64,000 nt of DNA from Aplidium turbinatum (Eukaryota > Chordata > Ascidiacea > Aplousobranchia > Polyclinidae): contig OU964921.1 in NCBI GenBank assembly GCA_918807975.1, positions 44,232,498 to 44,296,497 of the forward strand, in the 5' to 3' direction. Under the pieces are notes generated by a model. That model had not been told where the DNA came from. It was given only the letters and a program-made list of their open reading frames with translations, and did not search any database. Within the stretch, counting starts at the first letter, position 1, and every line of letters begins with the position of its first letter. Made by a program: the position numbers and the translations under genes. Shown in pieces: positions 36,643-49,900 of this stretch.

Positions 36643-37645
36643 GTTAAACTGCCGTTTTATGGACGACGCGTATGGATTAATGAGAGCAGCGGCCTCTTTC
36701 GCACGTGGATCTGCCACCAAAAAACATTCTAAATGATCCGTGTGCACTGTATGGCATTGAGATAGCAGATGCTGAACATGAACTTTGTTAGGACCATCAT
36801 AACACTGTCTTCCACGTCCTGCAGCGTTGAGAGACTTTTCTCCGCAACAAACAGGATCCAAACGCGCTTGAGATCATCCATGCTGACTGGACGCCTTAAC
36901 AACTTGACCATAGGCGTAGCCAGGGGGGGGCGAACGGGGCCATGCCCCCCCAAATTTTCAAACTTTGGATTCCGAAGTTGAGCCCTTTGTTGAAAATATA
37001 ATAAAATTTGTAGAAATTTATAACGTTTTCCAAGACATCTGGCTATTAACACCCCAAGGACTTGTTTTAGACACACAGAAAGACACCAATAAATTTTGTA
37101 AATCCTAAATCGCGCAAAATTTAGGTACTCGATTTACGTTTCTTTTAACTAATTTGTGGAAGCTATTTCAGAATGGCTTACTCTGTTGGGTTTTTGTGTA
37201 GCTGAGTTTTTGGTGTTCTCTAACTTTAGCCGCAGATTTTGCCCGTTCGTGTGTAAGAGCTACCTTTAATAAGTTAATAGCTGTTTATCTGCTAATAAAT
37301 TTCATACAAATATTACCTTAAAAGTGTTTCCAGAAAGCGCTATAATCCATTATTTAAGTGTAATTTTGCAAAAATTTTCCGGGGGAGCATACCCCCGCAC
37401 CCCCCTATAATACGCGTGCCTTCGGCACGCTCTAACCCCCACCAGTTTCATTGCTTCCCCTTGCTCAAGCCCCCAGGATACGCCACTGCACATCAGGTGG
37501 CGATGTCTTAAATCCAACACTTTGTCGTTCTCTTCAATTCATCAAATATTTGGCCCCCCCCAAATTTTTTTCCTGGCTACGCCACTGAACTTGACACTTT
37601 TGTCCTTTGAAAGACAACTTATTGACAGTTCGGATTATGATGACA
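36643..37645 (+). pseudogene. hAT transposase, C-terminal dimerisation domain, split by a MITE
   Basis: The 36769-36981 frame contains SCSVERLFSATNRIQTRLRS and LTGRLNNLT, the hAT C-terminal dimerisation motif. After the MITE 36909-37587 the sequence resumes with LLSFERQLID and SDYDDIIN. It is the missing end of the transposase at 18365-19276. Frames are broken upstream of the motif. Confidence 0.85.
36909..37587. mobile_element. GGCGTAGCCAGG-family MITE with 8-bp TSD AACTTGAC
   Basis: Ends are CATAGGCGTAGCCAGG and CAGTGGCGTAGCCAGG. AACTTGAC lies at 36901-36908 and 37588-37595. It is the inverse of the interior of 33191-34340. Confidence 0.92.
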
Positions 37646-37649
37646 TAAT

Positions 37650-39080
37650 CAATTCAATTCAATTTTATTTTTCATTGCTGGCGCGAACATGAAGAAAACG
37701 GCAAAGTAAACTCACGAATTTAGCACTTCAACAAAAGGGAAAGATGGCAAAACCAAAAGGTTTAAAATATGCAAAAACAGTGTTGGGATGGCACTATCTT
37801 TAATTTGCACAGCCACAAAACCTGGAAATGAGGTAGAAAAGATACAATTTTTTATGTGAAAACGGTACAAAAATAGGGCTACAATTACAATCAACACTTG
37901 CCAGTGCAACAAGGGCGATTTTAAACACGAGCTGAAGTTAAACAAAACAAGCCAAAACCCTCTCTTTAACAAAAGAAAAAAATAGGCCGAATATTACTGT
38001 ACAATGAACACTTGCAACAAGGGCGAATCAAACTTTACAGTACTACACAAAAAAAGAAATAGTGACAAGTTTCCAAAACTTTTCACTTTAAAAGTTTAAC
38101 GAAATTATGACGTCACAAAATAAAGATTTAGCAAAGTGAAAAGTTCGGGAAACCGGCTTAGTGTGACTAAATGAATTCAGGGAAAAAAATTAAGTCCAAC
38201 GCGAGATACAATTAAATACCAGGGATCATAGGCTACGCATTATTCATTTCTTAGATAAGGATTGATTAATCAACTTTAGTTGAAAGTTATCACGATTTCA
38301 CAAAAATTAAAAACGAAATAAAAAGTTTGGCGATTTAAATGCATTTCTAATTTCACAGTAAGATAGACTAAATAAAAATAGTTTAAAAAAATATATTTAA
38401 AAGCAACTTATTATATAATTGTAACAATTTGTATAATAAATTAAGCCACATAAATGAAGCAGTTTTATGATAATACGAATTTCAATACAAACATCCAATA
38501 AGGTCTGGCAGCACTTCTTTTAGAAAACAGGTTAGGCTACCAGTCAACAGTTACTTGTAGTGGCAATTTAAAGATAAAATAACTATTTAATACAAATTAA
38601 AGTTCCATTTCAATAATAATTAATTGTATCTCATTCCAGACCAGTCTACTTGTTTATTGTGATGCACTTTCCGCTCTTGCATGCCTACTTCTTGTCTTCA
38701 CTTTCGTTTCTTCTTTCTTTCTTCTTTACTTCTTGTTTTCGAATTTTACTGAAATTTCACTTGCTGATAGTTTGGAAAATTTGTGACGAAGATCAAATAA
38801 GATGAAACGGTGTAATTTTTTCGAATTTGATTTTATCTCCAGGTCCTAAATTTGAACAAATTAAATTTTTAAGACTTGGACCTGGAGAGCAAAAATCTTG
38901 CAACCTACTTCCAAAAAGCGCGGGAAAAAAAAGTATTAAGTAAAAAAAAGTATATAGTATTAAGAATCAACTTTTTTAACTCGAAACCTAGGAGACTACG
39001 CCTTGTATGCTGGCCCGCCGTGGCATTATTTGTGAAGGCCCACCAAGATATTTCCTAGGCCCACCCATAAATTACGTTCT
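37650..39080. other. 3' part of the outer hAT element, no gene seen
   Basis: AT-rich sequence without a family match. It ends in GGCCCACC blocks that mirror the left subterminal region at 18270-18310. Confidence 0.5.
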
Positions 39081-39365
39081 GAATCCGCCACTGTGACAGA
39101 CACAGTCGACTTGTGAAAAGTGAAAGATATATTGGCGGTATAGGTAATATGTTTGTCAACGTGTGCAAATAAGGAAAATTCGATTAAACAAATACATTTC
39201 CTTCATATGGAAAGAAGCGAATATTGCCTTTTGATAATTTCACTGTCTGCGTTGTTTAATGAAATTCATTCTTGGGTCATTCCTTCATTTCATTTCAGTC
39301 TTTCTCAATATTTGCTCCAGTAGGAAGTTTTTAATATCTTGAAAGCTAGGCTTATATCACTAAAG

Positions 39366-39612
39366 CTCCAATAAGAGAATATTAAAGACTTATAGAGATC
39401 CAAATTATCACCAGAACGTGGCAAATGCTAATCAAATAGCTCTTTTGTGTTAATGTTAATGCAGCAGCATGCAAAGAACATTAAGGAATTCAATATATTA
39501 CTTTCTCATATTTTGTGGATAAAGCCTCAAATACATTCGGGATATTCACTCAAGCACATCAACCAACGTCTTTGGTCGTTGTAGACGTGTTAGTTAAAAT
39601 ATAAAATATATG
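39366..39612 (+). repeat. Direct repeat, copy 1 (about 247 bp)
   Basis: It runs from GCTCCAATAAGAGAATAT to GTGTTAGTTAAAATATAAAA and is nearly identical to 41816-42062, 2.45 kb away in the same orientation. The intervening 2.2 kb has no recognisable gene. Confidence 0.8.
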
Positions 39613-41815
39613 ATTTTAAACTTTTGTCTCAACAAAAGTTTAGCTGCTCACGCAAGAGACTGAATGAATCCTTGCTCAAGCATTAGCAAACTTCTCTTTC
39701 TAAAGCGAAACAACTTTGATACATTTTGAATGAAATTGTGGCTATGGAACTGAGTAGCAACAAATTCAACACTCTCCTCCAAACACGGTTGATCGTTTTA
39801 GCATTTCTAGTCAGGAATCAAAAATATTTTATCGTTGCGACTTAATTGTTATTGCGACTTACTTTGACGCAACGTTCTTCGTCATGACTTCGTTTGCTAT
39901 CGAGAAACGCAAAACAAAAAGAAATATTTTGAAACATTCTCAAAATAACCTGATCAATTGTCAAATTTGCAAGATACATTACTTTTTCATTTCAAAGTAA
40001 AACTTTATGCTACTGTAGTTTGAACTTCAACAAAAACGAAATACCGTTTAACCATGTGACAATTATGCTAGCGACTTCAGAGAAGATTTCACTACAGGCT
40101 GCCCGCTGCTTGGTTTCGCTGTAACGTAAAGGCCACCTCCGTGACTTGATTTCGCTTCGAATTAAATTTTCTTGTAAAGAATTTTACTTCGGACAAAAAC
40201 GAATTTTAAACAATTCCTGTCATTTTGTCTTGAATTATGAGGTTAGACCTTTTGTGTTTTCAATGCATCAAAAGAGGACAAGTTTCGCCAGCAAGCAAAA
40301 CGCAAGTAAAATTTCACGTTTGAAGATTTTTCATCTCTTTATGAACAATTATTGGTCTATGCAGCAAAGTTACAGCAAAAAAAAAACAAGAACGAGACAA
40401 ATGTAGTTTATTTTTCAGATTCAGCCTATGAATATTTGCAGTTCCCTTTAGCCTACTGTTTGCAATAAGTTCAGTTGTAAAATTATAAAACTGCTTGTAC
40501 GAAATACGATTGAAAATGTAATTGTACACAACCGTTGACATGCTAAAACTGACTAAATTAAAAAGCAGTTTCTTTCCTCGTGCCATTGTGGCTGTATCAT
40601 AGTTAAATGCGTTCTACATTTACACCTGCTGTACATAAGTTGTAAGTGAGCTACCCCTGCCACGATTTCGTTTTCCAGCATGCTAGGTAGCACCATGCGC
40701 TTTTGGCCATTTTTTTCTGATTCACTTCACGTAACAAATAGCCTAAATCAAACAGTAAAGTTGGTAATCAGCTACGTCTACAAGCGTTGAATCAACATAA
40801 AATAGGTCTGGATAAAATAAGAACTTTTATATTAAAGTGTGAGGACCATAAAATATAAGTACAATGAACTCTTTCGCAATTTTTTTGTGTTTAGGTGGCA
40901 TTTTTAATCACTAAATAATCTTGTAATTTATTCGTTTTTGATTTTCCCACTTTTTCTGATTTCTTCACAAATTTCCTTTTTCATGAATTTATTGAACACA
41001 TTTCTGCATTTGAGAAAATTTTCTCACAATTGAAAGCGACGCCTTCACTGAGCTACTCGCCGTTCTACTGGCCGTTCCACTCGCACTCACCTCCACTAGC
41101 CTACTTACGAAACAGTAAAACAGTGGCGTTTATTATGTTTCAATGAACGTCTAAAGATGCTTTACAATAACCGTTCAATAAGGTGTGCCGATTTCGTTTA
41201 GAATCTATGAATCAACATATTACATTAGTGGCTTACAGTAAGTTTTTGAAAACCAAATACAAGCCGTCGCCGAAGTGGCATAAAAATAAAATCCTGTAGA
41301 AAAATGAACGAAAAAACTGGAAATGGAAAAAAGAGACATTTTAGCATTTTTAGTGCTCTCGAAGACCAAGCCATATCTTTTGAGAAAAGAGGACAAATTC
41401 TCTTAAAAGTAGGCGTAGGGTAGCTTTATATAAGGCAGCTCTGATATTGTTAAGTGATGAAGCAGACGCTGATGTCGACCTATGTTTCGCATCTTCAAGG
41501 TTATTAAGTATGAAAAGTTACAGGAGAATCTTTAGGATTTAACCAAACGATTAAAAATAACAAATTAATAAAATCAGTCAGGTTTGGCTACTAGAAAACT
41601 AAACCTTTCTGAAAATAGTTTCTAAAGTTTATATTAATTCTCCTACTCTATTTTTGTTGTTAGCTAACGCAATGAACTTCAACACATTTCGAAACAAGTC
41701 GACATTGAGCTGTCAAGTAGGCTACATACAATTGCATGTGATTTATTAACGTGACACTGAAATACATTGAGAAGTGAATCAATTGTATATAACCTAGCTT
41801 GAACATCGTACATAA

Positions 41816-42062
41816 GCTCCGATAAGAGAATATCAAAGACTTATCGGAGAGATCCAAATTTTCACCAGAACGTGGCAAATGCTGATCAGATAGCTCTTTG
41901 GTTTAATGTTAATGCAGCAGCATGCAAAGAACATTAGGTAATTCAATAAATTACTTTCTCATATTTTGTGGATAAAGCCTCAAATACATTCGGGATATTC
42001 ACTCAAGCACATCAACCAACGTCTTTGGTCGTTGTAGACGTGTTAGTTAAAATATAAAATTA
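41816..42062 (+). repeat. Direct repeat, copy 2 (about 247 bp)
   Basis: It starts GCTCCGATAAGAGAATAT and ends at the same ATATAAAAT block as copy 1. Flanks differ after both ends. No target duplication is evident around either copy. Confidence 0.8.
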
Positions 42063-42345
42063 ATCACACAAACCACACCGAAACAACAACTCAAAGAAAA
42101 AAGGAAACAAACTATACAAATATTGCTCTGCTCGATGAAGCCTAACCGGTGGTAGAGGTAGCTTAAAATTAGATAGAGTCAAGTGTTTTCAGTGTATCTT
42201 CCAAATGCCTCCGGTAAACGAAGGTTGCTTTTGTTGACATTTAAACCGAAAGCATTTGCTCTGATTCAGCTGAATATTTTAGTCAATTTGGAAGACCTGT
42301 GGAGTAATAAAATTTCTATTGGAAAAACTTAGTGTTGTTGGGACC

Positions 42346-42592
42346 AGCTCAGTGGCCGAGTGGTTTCACCTTCGGCTGTGGTGCTGGTAGATCTGAGATC
42401 GATTCCTGGTCGGGTCAAACCGAAGACTTTAAAAACGGTACCGATTGTGTTCTATCCTGCATAGCGCAGTGAGAATGAGTCGGGTAATAATGTGATAACA
42501 TCATAAACCTGATATAAATTAAAAATGAGCCCTGTCGCTAAAAGACCTTAGCTGTTGTAGAGCGACAATAAATAAAACCATAACATTATTAT
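42346..42592 (+). mobile_element. SINE family 2, tRNA-derived
   Basis: Box A-like CAGTGGCCGAGTGG and box B-like GATCGATTCCTGG resemble a tRNA-Leu/Ser head. The body includes GACTTTAAAAACGG and ends GTTGTAGAGCGACAATAAAT. A second copy lies at 56903-57163. Confidence 0.8.
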
Positions 42593-42599
42593 TAGTGTT

Positions 42600-43940
42600 G
42601 TTGGATAAAGCGAGAAAACAATGCAAAGCGAAAACGTTGCATTTCCAGAGAAAATAAAATTTCAACAACATGAACACGTCAGAACGGATGAAAACATATT
42701 TCGAGACAACGTGTTTGCAAAATTGTTATTGGGTGAATTGGTATTGCGTTTGAAAAAATTTTGCAGCAGTGCTGCAAACGTTTACTGATGGTGAGCATCT
42801 GGTAACACTAAAACATGACACACATCAAAGTTGTAATTTACTGTGTTTAAAACCGAAGCAGGCGTACATCAAAAGTTGTTGCCTTTAATGTGCACTTAAC
42901 GAGAGTTACGATTTGGGGCGATGTAAAATGTGCAGACTCTGTTTGACATCTTGGCAATGGAGATCCATACAGCAAATCAATCGTATTTTACACGTTTATG
43001 GACGTGAAACCAACGTGAAAAAGAAGTGATTTGTTGTCTAAGAAGGCTATAACGACGATTCTACAACGTAAATGTTACGTCACAAATAGTGATTGATTTC
43101 ATAAAATAATTTGTAGGCTTTGTAAGGCTTGTTAGTAGACTACTCGAAACAAAACACATCTGGAAAGTATTTCAAAAATTAACAAAATTTTGATGTTTAG
43201 ATTTCGTTTTGAATTAAGATGCATTGTGTTATTTCTCAATTCGTATTGTTTCAGATCAATAAAAAGATTTCAGGCACATTTGATAGCTTGCTTCCAAACA
43301 TAACACAACAATCAAAACAAAAACATGGAAAGATTGTTTACTTTGCAAAATATTTTATCGATGGGATAGTTATAGCAATGTAACCAATCACTTAAAAACA
43401 TGATCAAGACAGTTTCATCAAGCGTGCAAAAAATTTTTTTTATCAATTATTGCCTACAGAAATGTAACGAGATTTGTGCAAGAGAGCTTGAGACAAAAAA
43501 TGCAATGAAAACATGTTTGATGCGAAATACAAGCAATAGATCTATGGTTCTCATCCTTCGCTTTAATTACGCCTTTTTTCTGGACAAACTAAGCCCATAA
43601 ACTTCTAATTTAGACTACTACTATTGACCATCAGCTGACAATTTAACAGTGGAGATAAAATATTGATAATATTTTTAAAAACAATATAATTAAGAAATAA
43701 TAATTAAGGAACCCTTTAAAACCTGCCACGAACTGTTTGGAGAGCCTATAGAGCTCAAGTAGAAAACCACAACAATAAAATATTGACTCGATGAGCACAT
43801 AAGTACAATAATCTTCAATAGAAAGTTTTCAAACGACAAATCTTGTAACAATTGTCGAATCCAGTAAAAATCTTTGGTAGAAACTTAACCGTGAGCCGTG
43901 ATTGGGTCTTTGAAGCGGTTTATGAAGTAACTATCTGTAG
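42600..43940. other. 3' flank of fucosyltransferase A, no other gene seen
   Basis: AT-rich. The frame at 43400-43600 has no recognisable domain. Confidence 0.4.
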
Positions 43941-43947
43941 AAGTTCG

Positions 43948-46900
43948 TTAACGCGATAAACATTCTGGATTCTCGGTACCATAATACCATTCTTGTAATG
44001 ATGGAATAATCCTTGGATGGTCAGGATAACCAAACATAGGAATGTTGCTATCAGAGTTGTTTAGTAAAGGATTGTGAATATTATCAACATTTATACCATG
44101 CAAGATGCGACACAAATTACAATATTCGTTAGTTCTGTTGTGCTGTGGCATATCTTCTTTTTTCATAGTTCTCCATTTGAAATATTGCTTATACGCTGTG
44201 GTGTTGTCATCAAGATAGTTCAAATATTCAACCAGTTGTTCAGGAGATTTAAAATCTTCCACATAAATGCACGATCCAGGAGGAACCACAGCTTCACAAT
44301 CCGACTTCCGTGCTCCCCAAACAACTGGCACTGCTCCCATTTCCAGTCCGCTACGAAATAATTTTTCTGTTATATAATCCCTGCAATGAAAACTGTTTTC
44401 AAATGATAAGTAAAACTTGTATTGTTTAATAATTTCCATGTTTGAAACGGCACCATTTTGTCGAAAACATTTTCCTCGTAGATCCACTTCAAGACCAATA
44501 TCTTTTAACTTCTTGATATAAGTCATTCTTGTTTTGGCACCTCCCGTTGCTCCACAATTGGACACAATCCAAATGGCAAGTTTCTTTTTGCTTTCAACTA
44601 AATCATTGACATCTTTTAAAGGATTTCCTGATTCAGAATGTTGAAATTGTTTCCAAATTTGTGCCGACAATCTTCCAGCAAAATACACATCAGCATCCCT
44701 CCTTGAATATAAACAATTTTTATTTTAGTCTAATGCCTTAGACTTAGACAAAGAAAACGATGCGAAGATTGATACATCACCATCATAATCTTTTATCAAT
44801 TATTACTCAACCATCCGTCACCTGTCCACCCATCACCCGTCCACCCATCACTCGTCCACCTATCACCCGTCCACCCATCATCCGTTCACCCATCACCCGT
44901 CCACCCTTCACCGGTCCACCCATCACCCGTCCACCCATCACCCGTCCACCCATCACCCGTCCACCCATCACCCGTCCACCCATCACCCGTCCACCCATCA
45001 CTCGTCCACCCTTCACCCGTCCACCCATCATCCGTCCACCCATTGCACGTTCACCCATCACCCGTTCACCCATCACCTGCTCACCCATCACCCGTCCACC
45101 CATCACCCGTCCACCCATCACCCGTCCACCCATCACCCGTCCATAATCACCTGTCGAACCATCACCCGTCCACCCATCACCCGTCCACCTATCACCCGTC
45201 CACCCATCACCCGTCCACCCATCACCCGTCCACCCATCACCCGTCCACCCATCACCCGTCCACCCATCACTCGTCCACCCATCACCCGTCCATCCATCAC
45301 CCGTCCACCCATTACTCATTCACCCATCACCCGTTCACCCATCACCTGCCCACCCATCACCCGTCCACTCATCACCCGTCCACCCATCACCCGTCCACCC
45401 ATCACCCGTCCACCCATCACCCGTCCACAATCACCTGTCCAACCATCACCCGTCCACCCATCACCTGTCCATCCATCACCCGTCCACCCATCACCGATCC
45501 CGTGACCCGACAGTTTATCGAAAGACAATTTATCGAACGACAGTTCATCGAACGACAGTTTATCGAAAGACAGTTTATCGAACGACAATTCATCGAAACG
45601 ACAGTTTATCGAAACGACGGTTCATCGAAACGACAGTTCATCGAACGACAGTTTATCGAAACGACAGTTCATCGAACGACAATTCATCGAAGGGGCTAGG
45701 GGCTAGAGGCTAGGAGTTAGGGGCTAGGGGCTAGAGGTTAAGAGTTAAGGTTAGAATTAGGGGTTAGTGGTTGGGAGTTGGAGTTTAAGGGTTAGGGGTA
45801 GGGGTTAAGGGTAGGGTTAGGGGTTGGGGGTTAAGAGGTAGGGTTAAGGTTAGGGGTTAGGGGTTAGTGGTTAGGAGTTAGGAGTTAGTGGTTAGGAGTT
45901 GGGGGTTAAGGGTTAGGGTTAGGGGTAGGGTTACGGTTAGGGGTTAGGGGTTAGTGGATAGGGGTTGGAGGTTAGGGGTTGGGGGTTAGGTGTTAGGGTT
46001 AGGTTTTAGGGGTTAGGTTTTCGATTAACTGTTGTTCCAGGCCCCTAGCCAGCAGGGAGCCAGGGAGGCCTCACCCCCTTTAAAAACAAATCCGCCCCCC
46101 TGGCAAAATCCAAACATTCAAGAGCAACAGCTACATTTATAATGATTTTGCCCATTTAAATTTTTTCGGCCCCCCTTAAAAAAAGTTGGCCCCCCTTGCT
46201 CTGCGGTCTGGCTACGGCCCTGTGTCGTTCGATAAATTGTCGTTCGATAAACTGTCGTTCGATAAACTGTCGTTTCGATAAACTGTCGTTCGATGAATTG
46301 TCTTTCGATAAACTGTCGTTTCGATAAACTGTCGTTCGATAAACTGTCGTTCGATGAACTGTCGTTCGATAAACTGTCGTAGTACCCACCGATCCACCCA
46401 TTACCCGTCCACCCATCACCCGTCCACCCATCACTCGTCTACCAATCACCCGTCCACCCATCACCCGTCCACCCATCACCCGTCCACCCATCACCTGTCC
46501 ACCCATCACCTGTCCACTCATCACCCGTCCACCCATCACTTGTCCACCCTTCACCCGTCCACCCATCACTCGTCCACCCATCACCCGTTCACCCATCACT
46601 CGTCCACTCATCACCCGTCCACCTTCACCGGTCCACCCATCACCCGTCCACCCATCACCCGTCCACCCGTCCACCCGTCCACCCATCACCCGTCCACCCA
46701 TCACCCGTCCACCCATCACCCGTCCACCCATCACCCGTCCACCCATCACCCGTCCACCCATCACCCGTCCACCCATCACCCGTCCACCCATCACCCGTCC
46801 ACCCATCACCCGTCCACCCATCACGCGTCCACCCGTCCACCCATCACCCGTCCACCCATCACCCGTCCACCCATCACCCGTCCACCCATCACCCGTCCAC

Positions 46901-49900
46901 CCATCACCCGTCCACCCATCACCCGTCCACCCATCACCCGTCCACCCATCACCCGTCCACCCATCACCCGTCCACCCATCACGCGTCCACCCGTCCACCC
47001 ATCACCCGTCCACCCATCACCCGTCCACCCATCACCCGTCCACCCATCACCCGTCCACCCATCACCCGTCCACCCATCACCCGTCCACCCATCACCCGTC
47101 CACCCATCACGCGTCCACCCATCACCCGTCCACTCATCACCCGTCCACCCATCACCCGTCCACCCATCACCCGTCCACCCATCACCCGTCCACCCATCAC
47201 CCGTCCACCCATCACCCGTCCACCCATCACCCGTCCACCCATCACCCGTCCACCCATCACCCGTCCACCCATCACCCGTCCACCCATCACCCGTCCACCC
47301 ATCACCCGTCCACCCATCACCCGTCCACCCATCACCCGTCCACCCATCACCCGTCCACCCATCACCCGTCCACCCATCACGCGTCCACCCGTCCACCCAT
47401 CACCCGTCCACCCATCACCCGTCCACCCATCACCCGTCCACCCATCACCCGTCCACCCATCACCCGTCCACCCATCACCCGTCCACCCATCACCCGTCCA
47501 CCCATCACCCGTCCACCCATCACCCGTCCACCCATCACCCGTCCACCCATCACGCGTCCACCCGTCCACTCATCACCCGTCCACTCATCACCCGTCCACC
47601 CATCACCCGTCCACCCATCACCCGTCCACCCATCACCCGTCCACCCATCACCCGTTCACCCGTCCACCCATCACCCGTCCACCCATCACCCATCACCCGT
47701 CCATAGCAACATGCCAACTGTTTACCTTACTACCAATGAAATCAATACCACACCAGCCTGCATATGCATTTAAACGAAACATAATTTTTCTCACAAATCT
47801 GTTTTTTTTATCCAGACTTACGCCTGGCAGTTGAAGATTTTGATTAAGTGGACAGGAAGGCAAGGAAGCCAATGTTCGCGTCTACTTCCAGGCATACTTT
47901 TTAAGTGTCTTGCCAAAGGCACTGGTACATGCTCTTGATCGGTGTCAAACCGGCGCCCTTTCGAGAGTCGTATTATTGCTCTCATGACTCGGCTATGCAG
48001 GTATCTCCTGCGGTGCCGTAGAGGTAGACAAAAAAAAAAACAGATATAAAACCGATAGATCTCTGAGTTTGAAAAAAGGTAAATCACTTCCTGCCATACT
48101 GCGAAACCTAGGACGAAAAAGCTAGGTTGTCGTAGTCAGGAGTGTAGGAGATGTTTGCAAGGCGTAGGCAGACTGTAAGGTAGTCATTGTTGATCTTTAT
48201 TTAGACTTGTAAATATTTATGCGAAAAGTAGACTCGCCCAAATACGTTGATCCAAAAGAGCGGCCAGGTATAAGATGTATTTTCTGAAATTGGAATACTT
48301 CTCCTCCACCCCCTCTTCTTCTTCTGCTTCTAATTGAAAGCCACTTCTAATTGAAATGAAACTAATTGAAAGCTACAGTATCACACATCAAAGAAGAAGC
48401 CTGGACGTCCCAGGAAGCCATGGAGTGACACCGTAAACGATGACAGGAAGCGGTGGCAGATGACCAACGCTATCCCCCTAGATCGTGATGAATGGAGACT
48501 GAGGACTGCCTTGCCAGACCCCGTCCTACCTTGATTCTAGGGAATGAGACGTAAAACAGGAAGAAGAAGTAGGAAAAACAACTTTTGCTCTTAATTTTTC
48601 CTACACATCACACGATCGACTCGAGATCAGTTCGCGATCTACCAGTAGATCGCGATCGACTGGTTGGATTCCCTTGTCGTACAACAATCATCGAGAGTAA
48701 AACTTTTATGAAACGAGTTCATGTGGAATACGATTCAATTTCATGACCATGTGCACTATTCCATTCGGTTATGCAGTGGTTACTATGGTGACTGGTGTCG
48801 TTACTATGGTGACTGGTACGGCCACTATGGTGATAGCTTAAGACATCCGGGGTGAGAAGAGTGGTGCAGTGGCTACTTATTACGCTCCAGATGAAAAATT
48901 CGTGTAAATTTCTGTGAAAAACTTTCTCAATTGGAGAGAAAACGTTTACCCAACTAAAATACACATTTTGATACCTGTAATTCATTGTTAAGTTGAATAC
49001 GCCATCGAATTCTTTGAGAAATCGACCATAGAGACGTTTTACGGTAGATGAAGATTCCATACACCACCAGACATAAAGCAGATCACTTCTCCTGTAACAT
49101 TAATTACTTCAGCAACTTTGGTATGAAAGGCACCTCGAATTTTTGCTGATTTAAATTGTTGCAAACTAAAATCAAAACGTTCCAACACTTACGTTTTACC
49201 AGTCGTGCTATACGGTCTAGATGTAAATTGGACGTCCACAACAATGAAAAAACTCACCACTTTCCAAAATACCATCATGAAAAGCACGATTAACAAAAGG
49301 CTACTTGACCACATGAAAATACAAGATCTATTGACTATATTAAGCTACACAGTGTGTACACCAAAATGTCAATGGGGAGAGAAGCGCCGTTTCTAGCTAA
49401 TTTGGGGTCGCTGATCATGAATATGGCCAAAGATGCTCCTGTGTGAAAAATTGAATTTTCGTTTGATACACTGCACTGCACTATGTAAAGCTGAAATGCA
49501 AGGTAATACCAGTGTATATGGGCCATTCTAACTGTGTAATGATGAATTGTTCCTGCAATGAAGATCTAGAAGCTGGGCTCCTTACTGTAATATTGGAAAC
49601 GTGCCTTTAAACTTTTAATTTATTTGAGAACTTGCCCTTTAAGTTTGTACCTTGTGTTTCGCATTTTGCCTTACGCGTTTTCCATGACTTCTTGATCGGC
49701 CGCTGTTAAATACGCTTTCCTGACAGCGTTGTGACGCAACTTGAGTTCATATAATAAGTCAATCGTTTTAGTGCCGCAGCTATGTGGGCGTTTACGTTGC
49801 TGGTTTATGTTGAAGTTTGAGTACATGTTGAGATTCTAATAAAGTTATCTGTTTGTTTATGACAGTTCGTCCGAGATAGTTAGACATCAAGGATTGCGCG

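Larger units (their letters stand above)
18245..39093 (+). mobile_element. hAT transposon (outer host element), interrupted by a 17.3-kb insertion
   Basis: The left end is CAGGGGCGGATCTACC at 18245. The right end reversed is CAGTGGCGGATTCAG at 39093. Flanks TGACAGAG (18235-18242) and TGACAGAC (39094-39101) are a near-perfect 8-bp duplication, offset by 2 bp on the left. Both subterminal regions contain GGCCCACC blocks. Transposase pieces lie at 18365-19276 and 36643-37645. Removing the nested elements leaves an original of roughly 2.8 kb. It is older than everything inside it. Confidence 0.8.
39102..42340. other. Intergenic stretch without a recognisable gene
   Basis: Only the duplicated 247-bp block is structured. 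The short frames at 40146-40586 and 41660-41878 show no conserved motifs. Confidence 0.4.

Noticed and set aside
39366-42062. LTR retroelement with 247-bp terminal repeats
   Set aside because: No TG...CA ends, no primer-binding site, no target duplication and no coding remnant between the repeats.
44760-47706. Long ORFs of His-Pro-Ser-Thr, Arg-Pro-Pro-Ile-Thr, Gly-Trp-Thr-Gly-Asp and Gly-Gly-Arg-Val-Met repeats on both strands, up to 450 codons
   Set aside because: They are the 15-bp minisatellite read in all frames. There is no start context, splice model or non-repeat domain, and the array is inside an intron of a gene on the minus strand.
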